Of a DNA stretch of 64,000 nt, positions 26,091 through 35,205 are shown piece by piece. A model generated the notes under the pieces. It was not told where the DNA came from. It did not search any database and saw only the letters and a program-made list of their open reading frames with translations. This DNA is from Ruminococcus sp. UBA6407 (GTDB taxonomy: Bacteria > Bacillota > Clostridia > Oscillospirales > Ruminococcaceae). The position numbers were made by a program, and so were the translations under genes. The stretch spans positions 22,850 to 86,849 of the forward strand of contig DJPR01000040.1 of assembly GCA_002438605.1 (NCBI GenBank). The letters run 5' to 3'. Position 1 is the stretch's first letter; each line of letters starts with the position of its first letter.

Positions 26091-26945
26091 TCATTCTGAC
26101 ATTAAAAACTCGTCTGATATAATACCGTCATATACAAAGGACGCTCCGCCCTTCATCATAATCGTACCGTCTGACTTATAAGTAATTTTAAGATTTCCGC
26201 CTTTCAGCATAACGGTAATTTCCGAATCATGAGGACAAATATTATTAAGAACTGCTGCCGCAACAGAAGCACAAGCTCCTGTTCCGCAGGCATAAGTTTC
26301 ACCGCTTCCACGTTCCCATACACGCATTTTAAGGGTATGGTCATCAATGACCTGAATAAACTCTGTATTTATTCTGTCCGGAAATATGGGATTGTTTTCA
26401 AACAGCGGACCTGTTTTCTCAATATCAACAGACTCTGTATCGTTTACAAAAACCACAGCATGAGGATTTCCCACAGAAACGCATGTAACGCCGTAAGTAA
26501 CTCCGTTTATTTCAAGGGGACGGTTTATATAATCATCTCCTGCCGCACTTATCGGGATTTCAGAAGGCTTTAAGATAACCTTGCCCATATCTACCTCTAT
26601 TTCTGCAACCTTTCCGTTATTCACTGTCAATGAAAGCTTTTTTATTCCGGAATTGGTTTCGAGTGTAATGGAGGTTTTATTGGTAAGACCTCTTTCATAT
26701 ACATATTTTCCTATGCAGCGGGTTGCGTTTCCGCACATTTTTGCTTCTGAACCGTCAGCATTGAAAATTCTCATTCTGAAATCTGCTTTGTCAGACGGCA
26801 TTATCAGAACCAGTCCGTCAGAGCCGACACTGTAATGTCTGCGGCTCAGTTTGATTGACAATTCTTCCGGATTATCAACGGTTTCCTCAAAACAGTTAAC
26901 GTAAATGTAGTCATTTCCTATGCCGTGCATTTTTGTAAAGTTCAT
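26091..26945 (-). CDS. dapF: diaminopimelate epimerase
   Basis: Cofactor-independent epimerase giving meso-DAP for lysine and peptidoglycan, 284 residues. The two active-site cysteines are in MCGNATRCIGKY (first) and YACGTGACAS (second); FTKMHGIGNDYIYV and SVGNPHAVVF complete the signature. GGAGG lies 5 bases before ATG. No promoter is evident in the 52-base gap to amtB, only a repeat copy, so it is probably read from the amtB promoter. Confidence 0.97.
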   Translation of the reverse strand: MNFTKMHGIGNDYIYVNCFEETVDNPEELSIKLSRRHYSVGSDGLVLIMPSDKADFRMRIFNADGSEAKMCGNATRCIGKYVYERGLTNKTSITLETNSGIKKLSLTVNNGKVAEIEVDMGKVILKPSEIPISAAGDDYINRPLEINGVTYGVTCVSVGNPHAVVFVNDTESVDIEKTGPLFENNPIFPDRINTEFIQVIDDHTLKMRVWERGSGETYACGTGACASVAAAVLNNICPHDSEITVMLKGGNLKITYKSDGTIMMKGGASFVYDGIISDEFLMSE

Positions 26946-26961
26946 TTTAACCTCCGATATT

Positions 26962-27000
26962 TATGGCGACACCGCACAAGCTTTGTTCAGTGTTACCTTA
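26962..27000. repeat. dispersed palindrome copy
   Basis: GGCGACACCGCACAAGC and CTTTGTTCAGTGTTACC form a short imperfect inverted repeat overlapping the amtB stop. It lacks a T-run on the minus strand, so strong termination before dapF is unlikely. Confidence 0.55.
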
Positions 27001-28767
27001 TTGCTTTTCGTCAAGAAGTGCTGATTTTGCCTGTTCGCCTGTACGAACCTTGATAACATTCTCTACATCATATATGAATATTTTTCCGTCGCCGATATGA
27101 CCTGTATAAAGAACCTTTCTTGCTGTATTGACAACTGTGTTTACAGGTACTGAACATACAACTATTTCAGCCTTAACCTTTGGAAGAAGATTTACTTCAA
27201 GAGGTGCTCCTCTGTAATACTCGTTTTGACCTTTCTGAACGCCGCAGCCAAGCACGTTTGTTACCGTAATACCTGTAACATCAATTTCCTCCATAGCAGA
27301 GATGAAATCCTGAAGCTTGCTTTGCTTGAATACTGCAACGATTTTTGTCATCTTGTCCTTGCTTTCAGTATTTGCTGTAAAGCTCTGAACCTCAACTGCC
27401 TGTTCGACAGAAACCTTCTGAACACTCTTTGCATCGTCCTTTGTATAACCGTACATTGATTCATTCATTGCAGGTGCAAAGTCTGCATAAGAGGATACAA
27501 GACCATGCTCTGTAACGTCAAGACCGATGATTTCTTCCTGTTCGGAAGCTCTGAGTCCGATAGTCTTTTTGATTGCAAGGAATACGATAATCATAGTAAT
27601 GAATGCCCATGCACCGACTGAAACAAAGCCTAAAAGCTGAAGACCAAGCTGTGTGAAGCCGCCGCCGTAGAAAAGACCTTCGCCTTTAATTACTCCGTTT
27701 GCAACTGCTGTTGCATAACCCGGAGCAGATTTTGTAGCAAAAAGTCCTACTGCCAATGTACCCCAGATACCGTTCATCATGTGAACTGCTACTGCTCCGA
27801 CAGGGTCATCAATGTGGAGCTTATAATCAAGGAGCCATACGCCGAAGCAAACTAAAAGACCTGAAACAACACCGATAAAGAATGAACCTGTGCAGTCTAC
27901 AACGTCACATGGAGCTGTAACACCGACAAGACCTGCAAGTGAAGCGTTAAGACACATTGAAACATCAGGCTTGCCATATTTAAGCCAAGTGAAAATCATA
28001 CAAGTTACTGTTGCAACAGCAGGAGCAACTGTTGTTGCAAGGAATATTGAACCAAGTTCAGCAGTATTTGTTGCTGCTGCACCGTTAAATCCATACCAGC
28101 CGAACCAAAGAATGAAACAGCCTAAAGCACCGATTGTAAGGTTGTGTCCCGGAATAGCGTGAACCTTGATTTCGCCGTCCTTTGTCTTTGTGAATTTGCC
28201 GATACGAGGTCCGAGTATTTTTGCACCAACGAGTGCTGCGATACCGCCTACCATGTGGATAGCTGTTGAACCTGCATAATCATGGAATCCGAGCTGTGCA
28301 AGCCAGCCGCCGCCCCAGATCCAGTGAGCTTCAATAGGATAAATAAGAGCACTGATAACTGCTGAATACACACAATATGAAAGGAATTTTGTTCTTTCAG
28401 CCATTGCACCTGAAACGATTGTTGCTGTTGTTGCACAGAATACAAGGTTGAAAACGAATGATGACCAGTTAAAATCCTTATATGCAGTTAAAATATCAAA
28501 TCCGGGCTTGCCGATAAAGCCGAGAAAGTCCTCACCTAACAGTAATCCGAATCCTATAACGATAAACATTACAGTACCTATACAGAAGTCCATAAGGTTT
28601 TTCATTATAATATTTCCTGCGTTTTTCGCTCTGGTAAAACCTGTTTCTACCATTGCAAATCCTGCCTGCATAAAAAATACGAGTGCTGCACCGATTAAAA
28701 ACCATATTCCGAAAACCATGTCACTAGTTTCTTCAAGAACTTGTGACAGTATATTATCCATTGTCAT
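26998..28767 (-). CDS. amtB: ammonium transporter fused to a PII domain
   Basis: 589 residues. Residues ~1-440 are an Amt/MEP channel with eleven membrane segments; the twin pore histidines are in TAIHMVGGIAALVGA and AVHMMNGIWGTLA. Residues ~480-589 are a PII domain: KMTKIVAVFKQSKLQDF, GVQKGQNEYYRG (T-loop base), PKVKAEIVV and YTGHIGDGKIFIYDV (nucleotide-binding). The usual uridylylation Tyr (RGAEY) is replaced: the loop reads RGAPLEV. Start at 28767 with GGAGG 9 bases upstream. An attenuator-type leader lies before it. Confidence 0.94.
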   Translation of the reverse strand: MTMDNILSQVLEETSDMVFGIWFLIGAALVFFMQAGFAMVETGFTRAKNAGNIIMKNLMDFCIGTVMFIVIGFGLLLGEDFLGFIGKPGFDILTAYKDFNWSSFVFNLVFCATTATIVSGAMAERTKFLSYCVYSAVISALIYPIEAHWIWGGGWLAQLGFHDYAGSTAIHMVGGIAALVGAKILGPRIGKFTKTKDGEIKVHAIPGHNLTIGALGCFILWFGWYGFNGAAATNTAELGSIFLATTVAPAVATVTCMIFTWLKYGKPDVSMCLNASLAGLVGVTAPCDVVDCTGSFFIGVVSGLLVCFGVWLLDYKLHIDDPVGAVAVHMMNGIWGTLAVGLFATKSAPGYATAVANGVIKGEGLFYGGGFTQLGLQLLGFVSVGAWAFITMIIVFLAIKKTIGLRASEQEEIIGLDVTEHGLVSSYADFAPAMNESMYGYTKDDAKSVQKVSVEQAVEVQSFTANTESKDKMTKIVAVFKQSKLQDFISAMEEIDVTGITVTNVLGCGVQKGQNEYYRGAPLEVNLLPKVKAEIVVCSVPVNTVVNTARKVLYTGHIGDGKIFIYDVENVIKVRTGEQAKSALLDEKQ

Positions 28768-28872
28768 AAAGCTCTGCCTCCTAAAAATATATTTAATCAG
28801 CAACTACAGAAAGCAGTTCATGAAAACAAATTAACATGAGCTCTTTTTGCAAATATTTATACAAGCGCTTAT

Positions 28873-28923
28873 AAAAAAAGAGAGACTGCAGACTTTCCAT
28901 AAAGTCGTGCAGCCTCTTTGCTG
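28873..28923 (-). promoter_or_regulatory. amtB leader: A1/G4 hexaloop hairpin versus terminator
   Basis: On the minus strand the leader begins with CAGC-AAAGAG-GCTG (28923-28910): a 4-bp stem with a six-base loop having A at position 1 and G at position 4. The strand GAGGCTGCACGACTT, which includes the 3' half of that hairpin, is also the 5' arm of a strong terminator (AGAGGCTGCA...TGCAGTCTCT, 28919-28880) followed by seven Ts. The two folds exclude each other. A1/G4 hexaloops are the binding feature of ANTAR antiterminators; an ANTAR gene lies at 36510. Regulation is inferred. Confidence 0.65.
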
Positions 28924-28934
28924 TTTATGCTCAC

Positions 28935-28963
28935 AGTATACCCCCGAATGCGAAAAATGTCAA
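28935..28963 (-). promoter_or_regulatory. amtB promoter
   Basis: Perfect TTGACA, 17 bases, TATACT on the minus strand, about ten bases before the hexaloop hairpin. The mRNA leader to amtB is about 160 bases; its downstream half shows no further strong structure. Confidence 0.75.
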
Positions 28964-29061
28964 TAGGAAAATGCTTGTTTTTTGTTTTTTTAAGTGCAAA
29001 GCTGTTTTTACTTAATTTAATTAAGTTGTGGATTTAAAAAGCGTATATCTACAAAAAAATA

Positions 29062-29090
29062 TTGACTTTTATTATCCGCAGTGCTATGAT
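29062..29090 (+). promoter_or_regulatory. gltB operon promoter
   Basis: TTGACT, 17-base spacer, TATGAT; transcription would start near 29097, right at the leader hairpin. Divergent from the amtB promoter. Confidence 0.75.
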
Positions 29091-29099
29091 GAAATTAAA

Positions 29100-29157
29100 G
29101 AACAAGGACGTTCGCAGTGATAGATAGTTTCTATCTGTGCGGACGTCCTTTATTTTT
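29100..29157 (+). promoter_or_regulatory. gltB leader: A1/G4 hexaloop hairpin versus terminator
   Basis: The transcript starts with GAAC-AAGGAC-GTTC (29100-29113), a 4-bp stem with a six-base loop, A first and G fourth. The bases AAGGACGTTCGCA, from its loop and 3' arm, also form the 5' arm of a 13-bp terminator stem closing with TGCGGACGTCCTT and ending TATTTTTT. A short GATAG/CTATC helix with loop beginning ATAG lies inside. The layout mirrors the amtB leader, and the gltB operon itself encodes the candidate ANTAR regulator. Confidence 0.65.
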
Positions 29158-29174
29158 TGAAAGGACGTGACTAT

Positions 29175-32100
29175 ATGGATAATTTCAGAAATCAGAACCC
29201 ATATTCTCAGCAGGGACTTTACAATCCTGATTTTGAGCATGATAACTGCGGAATAGGTGCAGTGGTAAATATAAACGGAATAAAATCTCATACAGTTGTA
29301 GATAACGCACTTACAATTGTGGAGAAGCTGGAGCATCGTGCCGGAATAGACGCTGACGGCAAAACAGGCGACGGCGTAGGTATCCTTACACAGCTCCCGT
29401 GTGACTTCCTTATAGAAGAAACTGAAAAGCTGGGATTTAATATCGGCGAAAAGGGCGATTTTGGTGTGGGAATGTTTTTCTTTCCCCAGAATGAACTGAA
29501 AAGAAATCGTGCAAAGAAGCTTTTTGAAATAGTTTCCGAAAAGGAAGGACTTGAATTTCTCGGCTGGAGAGAAGTTCCCGTTAAGCCTGAAATACTCGGC
29601 ACAAAGGCATTTCAGAAAATGCCGTATATATTGCAGGGCTTTGTGAAAAGACCTGAAAATACTGCTCAGGGACTTGATTTTGACCGCAGACTTTATGTTG
29701 CAAGACGTGTTTTTGAACAGGCTGAGGAAAATACATATATATGCTCACTTTCAAGCAGAACGATAGTTTACAAGGGCATGATGCTTGTAAGCGAGTTAAG
29801 AGAATTTTATACAGACCTGCAAAGCGATAAGTATGTTTCAGCAATTGCACTCGTTCATTCAAGATTTTCAACAAATACAAATCCAAGCTGGCAGAAAGCA
29901 CATCCGAACAGACTTATAGTTCATAACGGTGAGATCAATACAATAAAGGGCAATGCCGATAAAATGATTTCCCGTGAGGATACGGCTCACTGCTCTGTAC
30001 TTGGTGATACTCTTTATAAAATCATGCCTGCCGTAAACAGAAGCAATTCTGACTCAGCACAGCTTGACAATGCACTTGAATTTATGCTTATGGCAGGAAT
30101 GCCTCTGCCGCTTGCAGTTATGACTGCAATTCCTGAGCCTTGGAAAAATAACAAGGACCTTTCTGAAAAGGTAATAGATTTTTACCAGTATTATGCTACG
30201 ATGATGGAGCCTTGGGACGGCCCTGCGTCAATCCTTTTCTCAGACGGTGATATTATGGGTGCTGTTCTTGACAGAAACGGACTGCGTCCGTCAAGATACT
30301 GCGTTACGGATGACGGCTTCCTCATTCTTTCATCAGAAACAGGCTGTGTAGATATTCCGGAGGAAAAAATCATCCGCAAGGACAGACTTCGTGCAGGCAA
30401 AATGCTCCTTGTTGATACTGTTAAGGGTAAGCTCATCAGTGATTCCGAAATCAAGGACTTTTACGCTTCACGTCAGCCTTATGGCGAGTGGCTCGACTCT
30501 AATCTTGTTCATCTTCGTGACCTGCATATACCGAATAAAAGACTTGCTGATTATGGAACAGAGGAGCTTTTAAGACATCAGAAGGTATTTGGCTATTCAT
30601 ACGAGGAAATAATGAACAGTATTCTCCCAATGGCTGAAAACGGTGCAGAACCGATTGCGTCAATGGGCTCTGATATTGCACTTCCTCCGCTTGACAAGAG
30701 AAATGTACCGCTTTTTAATTATTTCCGTCAGCTTTTTGCACAGGTTACAAATCCGCCGATTGACGCTATTCGTGAGGAAATTGTTACAGATACAAGCGTT
30801 TATCTCGGACGTGACGGAAATATCCTTGAGGATTCCGCAGAAAACTGCCGTGTACTTAAAATTGACAATCCTATCCTTTCGGGAACAGACCTTCTTAAAA
30901 TCAAGAACATTAAGATTATCGGATTTAAGTCTGCAATAATCCCGATAACATATTATATAGGAACATCACTTGAAAAAGCAGTTGAACAGCTTTTTATTGA
31001 GGCGGACAAGGCTTATCGTGAGGGTGCAAACATTCTCATTCTTTCAGACAGAAATGTTGACGAATATCATGCGGCTATGCCGTCACTTCTTGCAGTTTCA
31101 GCACTTCATCAGCATCTTGTTGACACGAAAAAGAGAACAAAGGTTGCAATGATTCTTGAAAGTGCAGAGCCAAGAGAGGTTCATCACTTTGCGGCACTTC
31201 TCGGATACGGAGCAAGTGCGGTAAATCCTTATCTTGCACATGAAACGATACACAATCTTATTGAAAACGGTCTGCTTGACAAGGACTTTTATGCCGCTGA
31301 GGACGATTATGACCAGGCTGTACTCAAGGGAATTGTTAAAATTGCTTCAAAAATGGGCATATCAACAATTCAGTCATATCAGGCCTCAAGACTTTTCGAG
31401 GCTGTCGGCATTTCAAGTGCTGTCATTGACAGATATTTCAGAGGTACTGTAAGCAGAATAGGCGGAATTACATTAAGTGATATAAGCCGTCAGATAGAGT
31501 CACTCCATAATGCTGCATATGATCCGTTAAGACTTTCAGTAAATACACAGCCTGAAAGCAGCGGCAGCCATAATCTCAGAAGCGGAAAGACAGAGCATCT
31601 TTATACTCCTGAAACAATACATCTTCTTCAGGACGCAGCCAGAACAGGCGATTATGAAACATTTAAGGAATATTCAAAGGCAGTTGATGCAGAGGACAGA
31701 AGCCTTACATTAAGAAGTCTGCTTGATTTCAATTTCGATGAAAACGGCGGTATACCGATTGACGAGGTAGAAAGCGTTGAGAGCATTTGCCGCAGATTCA
31801 AAACAGGTGCAATGTCATACGGCTCGATTTCAAAAGAGGCACATGAAACTCTTGCAAAGGCAATGAATACGATAGGCGGACAGTCCAACAGCGGTGAGGG
31901 CGGAGAAAGCCCTGAACGTCTTAAATCAGACCGCTGTTCAGCAATCAAGCAGGTTGCTTCAGGACGTTTCGGTGTTACAGCCGAATATCTTGCATCTGCA
32001 AATGAAATTCAGATAAAAATGGCACAGGGTGCAAAGCCGGGTGAGGGCGGACATCTTCCTGCAAAGAAAGTATATCCGTGGATTGCAAAAACACGTCACT

Positions 32101-33707
32101 CAACGGCAGGCGTAGGACTCATTTCACCGCCTCCGCACCATGATATTTATTCGATTGAGGATCTTGCTCAACTCATATACGACCTCAAAAATGCGAATAA
32201 AAATGCAAGAATATCAGTAAAGCTTGTTGCTGAGGCAGGTGTAGGAACAATTGCCGCAGGTGTAGCAAAGGCAGGAGCACAGGTTATCCTGATTTCAGGC
32301 TTTGACGGCGGTACAGGTGCAGCTCCGAAAAGCTCAATTTACAATGCAGGACTTCCTTGGGAGCTTGGCGTTGCGGAAACTCATCAGACGCTTGTTCTTA
32401 ACGGTCTGCGTTCTCATGTAAGAATAGAAACAGACGGAAAGCTTATGAACGGACGTGATGTTCTTGTTGCCGCACTTCTCGGTGCAGAGGAATTCGGCTT
32501 TGCAACAGCTCCGCTTATTACAATGGGCTGTGTTATGATGAGGGTATGCAATCTTGATACATGTCCTATGGGCATTGCAACGCAAAATCCGGAACTGAGA
32601 AAGAGGTTCAGAGGCAAGCCTGAATATGTTATAAACTTCATGCACTTTGTGGCACAGGAGCTTCGTGAATACATGGCAAAGCTCGGCATCAGAAAGGTTG
32701 ACGAGCTTATAGGCAGAACAGATTTGCTCCGCAGAAAAAACAATCTGTCACAGAAAGCGGAAAGCATTGATTTTTCAGCAATTCTCGGCAAGACAAGCAA
32801 TATCTGCTTCAATCCGAATGACGCTCATGACTTTAAGCTGAATGAAACTGCTGATGAAAAAATACTTATGAAAAAGCTTGGTTCAGCATTGAAAAACGGT
32901 ACAGAAAAGTCTGTTGACGTTAAGATAAAAAATACAGACCGTTCATTCGGTACGCTTTTCGGTTCACAGATTACTGCAAAATACGGCGAAAACGGTCTTG
33001 CTGACAATACATTTACAGTAAACTGTCAGGGAAGCGGCGGACAAAGCTTTGGTGCATTCATTCCGAAAGGACTTACACTTGTGCTTACGGGTGACTGCAA
33101 TGACTACTTCGGAAAAGGACTTTCAGGCGGACGTCTTATACTTAAAGCTCCGAAAAATACAAACCGCAAGGCAAACGAAAATATCATAACAGGCAATGTT
33201 GCACTTTACGGAGCAACATCAGGCAAAGCATTCATCAATGGTATTGCAGGCGAAAGATTCTGTGTAAGAAATTCGGGAGCAGTTGCAGTATGTGAGGGTG
33301 CAGGCGACCATGGCTGTGAATATATGACAGGCGGTGTTGCAGTAATTCTCGGTAAAACGGGCAGGAACTTTGCCGCAGGTATGTCAGGCGGTGTTGCTTA
33401 TGTTCTTGATACTGAAAATCACCTCTATATGCACCTTAATAAAGCTCTTGTATCAAGTGAGGCAGTTAAAGAACCACAGGATACAGCACAGCTCAGGAGC
33501 ATAATTCAGGAGCATTATGACGTTACAGGTTCAGAAATTGCTGCTGAAATACTTGAAAACTTTGACGAATATCTTCCTAAGTTCAAGAAGATTATACCTT
33601 ATGACTACGACAGAATGTGCCGTACCATTACACAGCTTGAAGCAAAGGGCGTAAGTCACGAGCAGGCTGAAATTGACGCATTCTATATTAACGGAAAGGA
33701 GGCTTGA
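29175..33707 (+). CDS. gltB: glutamate synthase, large subunit
   Basis: Makes two glutamates from glutamine and 2-oxoglutarate; 1,510 residues, full length. The N-terminal class-II glutaminase begins at Cys25 (EHDNCGIGA), so a 24-residue propeptide should be removed. The FMN/2-oxoglutarate barrel shows QSNSGEGGE, KPGEGGHLPAKK and GFDGGTGAAPKSS; the 3Fe-4S cysteines are in CVMMRVCNLDTCPMG; the C-terminal ~250 residues are the GXGXG beta-helix. Start at 29175 with AGGA 9 bases upstream; the upstream ATG at 29157 lies in the terminator's T-run. First gene of gltB-gltD-pseudoGS-ANTAR-purF. Confidence 0.97.
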   Translation: MDNFRNQNPYSQQGLYNPDFEHDNCGIGAVVNINGIKSHTVVDNALTIVEKLEHRAGIDADGKTGDGVGILTQLPCDFLIEETEKLGFNIGEKGDFGVGMFFFPQNELKRNRAKKLFEIVSEKEGLEFLGWREVPVKPEILGTKAFQKMPYILQGFVKRPENTAQGLDFDRRLYVARRVFEQAEENTYICSLSSRTIVYKGMMLVSELREFYTDLQSDKYVSAIALVHSRFSTNTNPSWQKAHPNRLIVHNGEINTIKGNADKMISREDTAHCSVLGDTLYKIMPAVNRSNSDSAQLDNALEFMLMAGMPLPLAVMTAIPEPWKNNKDLSEKVIDFYQYYATMMEPWDGPASILFSDGDIMGAVLDRNGLRPSRYCVTDDGFLILSSETGCVDIPEEKIIRKDRLRAGKMLLVDTVKGKLISDSEIKDFYASRQPYGEWLDSNLVHLRDLHIPNKRLADYGTEELLRHQKVFGYSYEEIMNSILPMAENGAEPIASMGSDIALPPLDKRNVPLFNYFRQLFAQVTNPPIDAIREEIVTDTSVYLGRDGNILEDSAENCRVLKIDNPILSGTDLLKIKNIKIIGFKSAIIPITYYIGTSLEKAVEQLFIEADKAYREGANILILSDRNVDEYHAAMPSLLAVSALHQHLVDTKKRTKVAMILESAEPREVHHFAALLGYGASAVNPYLAHETIHNLIENGLLDKDFYAAEDDYDQAVLKGIVKIASKMGISTIQSYQASRLFEAVGISSAVIDRYFRGTVSRIGGITLSDISRQIESLHNAAYDPLRLSVNTQPESSGSHNLRSGKTEHLYTPETIHLLQDAARTGDYETFKEYSKAVDAEDRSLTLRSLLDFNFDENGGIPIDEVESVESICRRFKTGAMSYGSISKEAHETLAKAMNTIGGQSNSGEGGESPERLKSDRCSAIKQVASGRFGVTAEYLASANEIQIKMAQGAKPGEGGHLPAKKVYPWIAKTRHSTAGVGLISPPPHHDIYSIEDLAQLIYDLKNANKNARISVKLVAEAGVGTIAAGVAKAGAQVILISGFDGGTGAAPKSSIYNAGLPWELGVAETHQTLVLNGLRSHVRIETDGKLMNGRDVLVAALLGAEEFGFATAPLITMGCVMMRVCNLDTCPMGIATQNPELRKRFRGKPEYVINFMHFVAQELREYMAKLGIRKVDELIGRTDLLRRKNNLSQKAESIDFSAILGKTSNICFNPNDAHDFKLNETADEKILMKKLGSALKNGTEKSVDVKIKNTDRSFGTLFGSQITAKYGENGLADNTFTVNCQGSGGQSFGAFIPKGLTLVLTGDCNDYFGKGLSGGRLILKAPKNTNRKANENIITGNVALYGATSGKAFINGIAGERFCVRNSGAVAVCEGAGDHGCEYMTGGVAVILGKTGRNFAAGMSGGVAYVLDTENHLYMHLNKALVSSEAVKEPQDTAQLRSIIQEHYDVTGSEIAAEILENFDEYLPKFKKIIPYDYDRMCRTITQLEAKGVSHEQAEIDAFYINGKEA

Positions 33708-33711
33708 TTCT

Positions 33712-35193
33712 ATGGGAAAGCCTACAGGATTTATGGATTTTGAAAGAGAAGAAAATCTTTCATCATCAGTAAGCGAGAGAATAAAGAACTATAGAGAGTT
33801 TCACACTCCTCTTGACGCTGAACAGCGTCGCTCACAGGCGGCAAGATGTATGAATTGCGGAGTTCCGTTTTGTCAGAACGGCAAGCCTATAAAAGGCATG
33901 GTATCGGGATGTCCGCTGAACAATCTTATTCCCGAATGGAATGAGCTGATTTACAGAAACAAGTCAGATGAAGCACTCAAGCGTCTGCTTATGACAAACA
34001 ATTTTCCTGAATTTACTTCAAGGGTATGTCCTGCACTCTGTGAAAAAGCGTGTACCTGCGGTATTGACAGCAAGCCTGTTACAGTAAGGGACAATGAATA
34101 TCATGTAATTGAAAACGGTTTTAACAGCGGACTTATGAATCCTCAGATTCCTGCATACAGAAGCGGCAAGAAAATTGCTGTAATCGGTTCAGGCCCTTCA
34201 GGACTTGCAGCAGCAGATACTTTGAACAAAAGAGGTCATTCCGTTACCGTATATGAAAGAAGCGACAGAATAGGCGGACTGCTTATGTACGGTATTCCTA
34301 ATATGAAGCTTGAAAAATGGGTTATCGACCGCCGCAGAAAGCTTATGGAGGCAGAGGGTGTAACATTTGTTACCAATGCCGATGTAGGGAAAAACGTCAG
34401 TGCAGAGGAAATTAAAAGAGAATATGACGCTGTAATTCTTGCTTGCGGAGCGTCAAAGCCTCGTGACATAAATGCAAAGGGCAGAGACAGCAAGGGTATT
34501 TACTTTGCTGTTGACTTCCTGAAAGCAACCACAAAAAGTCTGCTTGACAGCAATCTTGCAGATAATAATTACATTTCTGCTAAGGATAAGAATGTAATTG
34601 TAATTGGCGGAGGAGATACGGGAAATGACTGTATCGGAACAGCAGTTCGTCATGGCTGCAAATCGGTTGTCCAGCTTGAAATGATGCCTAAGCTCCCCGA
34701 TACAAGAGCAGAAAACAATCCATGGCCGCAGTGGCCTATGGTCTGCAAGACTGATTACGGTCAGGAGGAAGCAGCATACTTATTCGGAAGTGACCCAAGA
34801 CTTTATGAAACAACTGTAAAGGAATTTATCAGTGATGAAAACGGCAGCCTTTCCGCAGTTAAAACAGTAAAGCTGAAATGGACAACAGATTCCGAAACAG
34901 GCAGAAAAACCATGGAGGAAATCAAGGACAGCGAACAGATTATTCCATGTGAGCTTTGTCTTATAGCGGCAGGCTTTACCGGAAGTGAGGAATATGTTTC
35001 ACAGGCATTCGGAGTTGAACTTGATAAGCGTACAAATGTTAAAACGGAACAGGGAAAGTATGCAGCAGCAGAAAAAATCTTTACAGCAGGCGATATGCAC
35101 CGAGGACAGTCACTTGTCGTATGGGCTGTAAATGAGGGCAGAAATGCTGCTCGTGAGGTTGATGAATATCTTATGGGATATACTAATCTGTAA
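33712..35193 (+). CDS. gltD: glutamate synthase, small subunit
   Basis: NAD(P)H-oxidising FeS flavoprotein of 493 residues that passes electrons to GltB. N-terminal cysteines (CMNCGVPFCQNG, SGCPLNNLIP, RVCPALCEKACTCG) bind two 4Fe-4S clusters; VIGSGPSGLAAADTLNKRG binds FAD and VIGGGDTGNDCIGTAVRHG binds NAD(P)H. AAAGGAGG lies 9 bases before ATG, 4 bases after the gltB stop. The frame upstream of 33712 is inside gltB and is not used. Confidence 0.97.
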   Translation: MGKPTGFMDFEREENLSSSVSERIKNYREFHTPLDAEQRRSQAARCMNCGVPFCQNGKPIKGMVSGCPLNNLIPEWNELIYRNKSDEALKRLLMTNNFPEFTSRVCPALCEKACTCGIDSKPVTVRDNEYHVIENGFNSGLMNPQIPAYRSGKKIAVIGSGPSGLAAADTLNKRGHSVTVYERSDRIGGLLMYGIPNMKLEKWVIDRRRKLMEAEGVTFVTNADVGKNVSAEEIKREYDAVILACGASKPRDINAKGRDSKGIYFAVDFLKATTKSLLDSNLADNNYISAKDKNVIVIGGGDTGNDCIGTAVRHGCKSVVQLEMMPKLPDTRAENNPWPQWPMVCKTDYGQEEAAYLFGSDPRLYETTVKEFISDENGSLSAVKTVKLKWTTDSETGRKTMEEIKDSEQIIPCELCLIAAGFTGSEEYVSQAFGVELDKRTNVKTEQGKYAAAEKIFTAGDMHRGQSLVVWAVNEGRNAAREVDEYLMGYTNL

Positions 35194-35205
35194 AAGGAGA
35201 ACGTC

